Source: Cytobacillus dafuensis
GTDB taxonomy: Bacteria; Bacillota; Bacilli; Bacillales; Cytobacillaceae
Reading direction: 5' to 3'
NCBI RefSeq assembly: GCF_007995155.1
Contig: NZ_CP042593.1
Span: 3,514,001 to 3,578,000 of the forward strand
DNA: 64,000 nt
In this document: positions 61,793 to 64,000 of the stretch, in pieces
Layout of the letters: each line of letters opens with the position of its first letter
Position numbering within the stretch: the first letter of the stretch is position 1
Position numbers and translations under genes: made by a program
Notes under the pieces: model-generated
The model's database searches: none
What the model was told of the DNA's origin: nothing
Seen by the model: only the letters and a program-made list of their open reading frames with translations

Positions 61793-62075
61793 TAAAAAGC
61801 CCTTTCATCCCTCATACACCTACTTATACTAGGTAAAGGGATGAAAAGGCTTTAAAACCTGTTCCACGGTACCACCCTAAATTCACGCTATTAACGTGCA
61901 CTTATGAACAGCTGAAATGCTGTTCGTTTTGATAACGGGTGGTAACACCCGACCAACTCTACTAAAAGAATCTTTCAAGCTGATGCTCTGAGGTGAGTTC
62001 ACTTTATGAAGGAATTACCGGCTTTCAGCAGCCGCCGGCTCTCTGTAAATTCCTATGCATAAGCTACTTATCCTC
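61793..62075 (-). promoter_or_regulatory. T-box riboswitch, leucine-specific (ilv-leu leader)
   Basis: Minus strand AGGGTGGTACCGTGG (61864-61878) is the T-box. The terminator follows as AAGCCTTTTCATCCCT, a long loop, AGGGATGAAAGGGCTT, TTTTATTTT. Stem I ends with GTGAACTCACCTCAGAGC, where CTC (61995-61997) is a leucine specifier codon. Uncharged tRNA-Leu should relieve termination of the whole ilvBHC-leuABCD operon. Confidence 0.93.
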
Positions 62076-62099
62076 TTCTTTGCTTTTTCAATATTCCTT

Positions 62100-62458
62100 A
62101 TTTTATTACCGCTTTAAACGACTGAATTTTTAGGTTAAAAAAAACTACTTATTATAAGAGTTCGCTAACCAAAAGGAACTGTTTATTATATTTTTGAATT
62201 TTTTGTTTTCTTATATTGAGGACTATCTTACGCCCATTTTATTAAACCGTCAACACCTTATTTGTGAATTATTTGATAATTTCAACAAATCAGATTTATT
62301 GTATCCGCTTTCATTGTTGATATATTAAAGATCTGAAGCCTTTAATATTTTTTTATATTTTTTTGTGAACATAGGAAATTTTGAATCAAATTCTACAGTT
62401 AAAGTGTAATTTTGGGGAATAGCCATGTTAAACAATAATCATGAACAAAGCCTTGAAA
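62100..62458. other. Upstream region of the ilv-leu operon
   Basis: A+T-rich and without genes. A minus-strand TATAAT at 62151-62156 is the likely -10 of the operon, with no good -35 at 17 bases. AAATTCAAAAAT near 62190 is a poor CodY-box match. I could not identify CcpA or TnrA sites with confidence. Confidence 0.4.
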
Positions 62459-62460
62459 AT

Positions 62461-62485
62461 AAAAAAACTCACCATAAAGGTGAGT
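62461..62485 (-). terminator. tRNA-Arg terminator
   Basis: Minus strand ACTCACC, a 5-base loop, GGTGAGT, then six or more T. It ends the single-tRNA transcript. Confidence 0.9.
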
Positions 62486-62521
62486 AGATGTTGGTAGATA
62501 TGTAACAATTTGATGTGTTAA

Positions 62522-62598
<77 letters not shown>

Positions 62599-62662
62599 AT
62601 TAATAAATTTTTAAATTTTAAATGCTTTAAAAACTGTGATGTCACTTTCAAGGACAAGTTTT

Positions 62663-62691
62663 ATTATATTAGACTAATAATCAAAAGTCAA
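62663..62691 (-). promoter_or_regulatory. tRNA-Arg promoter
   Basis: Minus strand TTGACT (62686-62691), 17 bases, TATAAT (62663-62668), about 65 bases before the tRNA. A near-consensus sigma-A promoter. Confidence 0.85.
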
Positions 62692-62712
62692 CATAAAATA
62701 TAAAATATTTTC

Positions 62713-62738
62713 TGAGGGAAGCTTTATTGCTTCCCTCA
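62713..62738 (-). terminator. rph-rdgB-ysnB terminator
   Basis: Minus strand TGAGGGAAGC, a 6-base loop, GCTTCCCTCA, then GAAAATATTTT. Ten perfect pairs just after ysnB, with a moderate T tail. Confidence 0.75.
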
Positions 62739-62753
62739 ATAAGTATATGCCGT

Positions 62754-63275
62754 TTACTCTTTTTTTGGAAGTGAAAATTTCTGAGTTAATTCACTAATTT
62801 CTCCTTTCTCTAATTCAAATACACGGAGATTGACCTCAGCACTTTCTATTTCCAAAATAACATATGTCTTTTCTGTTCTCCCTCTTGGCTGTTTAATGCT
62901 CCCAGGATTGATGAATAATATGTTATCGATCATTTCTGCACCAAGATAATGTGAATGGCCGAAACAAACAATACTGGCATCGAGTTCCTTTGCCCGATAG
63001 CTTAAGTTCATTAATGTCGATTTCACGGAATAGAGGTGACCATGAGTAACTAACACTCTATAATCTCCAATATTTTCTACATGATCCTCTGGAAAATTTT
63101 TATCAAAATCACAATTTCCACGAACAACTGCAAATCCATTTAAGCACGGATCATTAGCTGCTAGCTCTGAATCCCCACAATGAATCATAAGATCAACTTC
63201 CATAGCATGCTTTTCCTTAATCGAAGTTAAATCCCCGCTTAGTCTATGACTGTCGCTTACAATTAAGATTTTCAT
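62754..63275 (-). CDS. ysnB: YsnB, YfcE/MJ0936-family metallophosphoesterase
   Basis: The 173 residues carry all motifs of the small calcineurin-like phosphodiesterases: VSDSHR (9-11 region), IHCGDSE, VRGNCDF, VTHGHLY and GHSHYLG, with FINPGSIKQPRG near the end. Two metal ions are expected. The physiological substrate is unknown. It starts 2 bases after rdgB, so both are co-translated, the B. subtilis order rph-ysnA-ysnB. Confidence 0.94.
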   Translation of the reverse strand: MKILIVSDSHRLSGDLTSIKEKHAMEVDLMIHCGDSELAANDPCLNGFAVVRGNCDFDKNFPEDHVENIGDYRVLVTHGHLYSVKSTLMNLSYRAKELDASIVCFGHSHYLGAEMIDNILFINPGSIKQPRGRTEKTYVILEIESAEVNLRVFELEKGEISELTQKFSLPKKE

Positions 63276-63277
63276 AC

Positions 63278-63883
63278 TTATTTTCCCTCTGAAAAGAGGA
63301 TTGGAAGCTGACTTTCTAACTTTCGTAGAGCATGAGCGCGGTGACTAATATGTGCTTTTTCTTCAGGAATTAGCTCTGCCATCGCTTTATCTTTTTCGAT
63401 AACATAAAAAATAGGATCGTAGCCGAAACCAAATGTTCCTCTTTTTTCCCGTAAAATCATCCCTTCACATGTCCCAGTGACAGTGAAGGTTTCAAGACCA
63501 GGCGCTGCAACCGCTAATGCACAGTAAAATCTTGCTTGGCGATCGTCATCAGCAACATTTTGCAATTCTCCCAGCACCTTAACCATATTGGCTTCGTCAC
63601 TTTTTTCTTCTCCTGCATACCTTGCTGAAAAAATACCTGGCCGTCCATTAAGCGCATCGATTGCTAGTCCAGAATCATCGGCAATGACGATTTTATCCAA
63701 AGCCTTCGAGATCGTTTCTGCTTTTAAAATGGCATTTTCCTCAAACGTATTCCCTGTTTCATCAACATCATGCAATTCAGGGAAATCTAATAATGTTTTG
63801 ACCTTATAGCCTAATGGTCGGAACATGTCCTCAAACTCTTTTGCTTTCCCAGCATTTTTTGTGGCAATGATTACTTCCTGCAT
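63278..63883 (-). CDS. rdgB: XTP/dITP diphosphatase (RdgB/HAM1 family)
   Basis: The enzyme cleans the nucleotide pool by hydrolysing dITP and XTP. The 201 residues contain [17 protein letters not shown] at the start and [34 protein letters not shown] holds the catalytic acid, and [10 protein letters not shown] and [10 protein letters not shown] follow. In B. subtilis the gene is ysnA. It begins 19 bases after the rph stop. Confidence 0.96.
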   Translation of the reverse strand: MQEVIIATKNAGKAKEFEDMFRPLGYKVKTLLDFPELHDVDETGNTFEENAILKAETISKALDKIVIADDSGLAIDALNGRPGIFSARYAGEEKSDEANMVKVLGELQNVADDDRQARFYCALAVAAPGLETFTVTGTCEGMILREKRGTFGFGYDPIFYVIEKDKAMAELIPEEKAHISHRAHALRKLESQLPILFSEGK

Positions 63884-63902
63884 TCTAAGCCTTCCTCTCC
63901 GC

Positions 63903-64000
63903 TTATTTTTTCCTAGTATTTATTTTGTTTGTGATCTCTTCGCCAAGAGCTTCTTTTTGCATTTCGAATATGGCCGCAAGTCCCTCTTGTGCAGATCTTA
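63903..64000 (-). CDS. rph: Ribonuclease PH, C-terminal fragment (runs off the window)
   Basis: Thirty-one codons remain, ending [18 protein letters not shown] and then NTRKK. This fits the C-terminal helix of RNase PH, the phosphorolytic 3' tRNA-trimming exoribonuclease, and the expected neighbour upstream of rdgB and ysnB. The core of the protein is outside the window, so the call rests on position and a short match. Confidence 0.75.
   Translation of the reverse strand, partial: RSAQEGLAAIFEMQKEALGEEITNKINTRKK

Noticed and set aside
62100..62300. CodY box upstream of ilvB
   Set aside because: The best candidate has five mismatches to the 15-base consensus, so it is expected by chance in such A+T-rich DNA.

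Overview
The window is a chromosomal segment of a low-G+C, endospore-forming Bacillaceae bacterium. The evidence is the sporulation genes (spo0B, spoIVFA/FB, spoIIB, spoVID, ysxE), the Firmicutes-type N-terminal extension of ribosomal protein L27 with its Prp protease, two T-box leaders, and a gene order that closely follows the pheA to rph region of Bacillus subtilis as I know it. Almost every gene is on the minus strand. I see no prophage, transposase or CRISPR array.

Read in minus-strand (transcription) order, that is from high to low coordinates: rph (partial)-rdgB-ysnB; tRNA-Arg(UCU); a leucine T-box followed by ilvB-ilvH-ilvC-leuA-leuB-leuC-leuD; ysoA; tig; clpX; lonB; lonA-ysxC; hemA-hemX-hemC-hemD-hemB-hemL; spoVID; ysxE; a valine T-box followed by valS; folC; a GAF/GGDEF diguanylate cyclase; a complete type IV pilus operon; spoIIB; maf; radC; mreB-mreC-mreD; minC-minD; spoIVFA-spoIVFB; an RNase E/G gene; rplU-prp-rpmA; spo0B-obg-pheB-pheA (partial). 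The plus strand carries only three minor pilin-like genes, ysxD and one small membrane-protein gene.

The least ordinary part is 14.5-28.2 kb. In B. subtilis this interval, between spoIIB and folC, holds essentially the prepilin peptidase gene comC. Here it holds pilB, pilT, pilC, a major pilin, prepilin peptidase, pilM, pilN and pilO, two upstream genes of uncertain role (a divergent VanW/G5 lipid-side protein and a three-helix acidic membrane protein), a divergent set of three minor pilins, and a diguanylate cyclase. This looks like a retractable pilus with its own tip complex. The last minor pilin lacks the usual Glu5 and carries a repetitive, probably beta-helical C-terminal domain.

The second unusual element is a family of long imperfect inverted repeats in gaps of the 34-56 kb half. 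At least two copies (46.2 and 55.6 kb) preserve their stems by compensatory base changes, which points to a selected RNA or DNA structure. Related mosaic copies lie next to ysxE, lonB and leuB/leuC.

Several starts were moved from the longest frame to the codon with a good Shine-Dalgarno sequence; lonA, clpX and spoVID probably begin with TTG.
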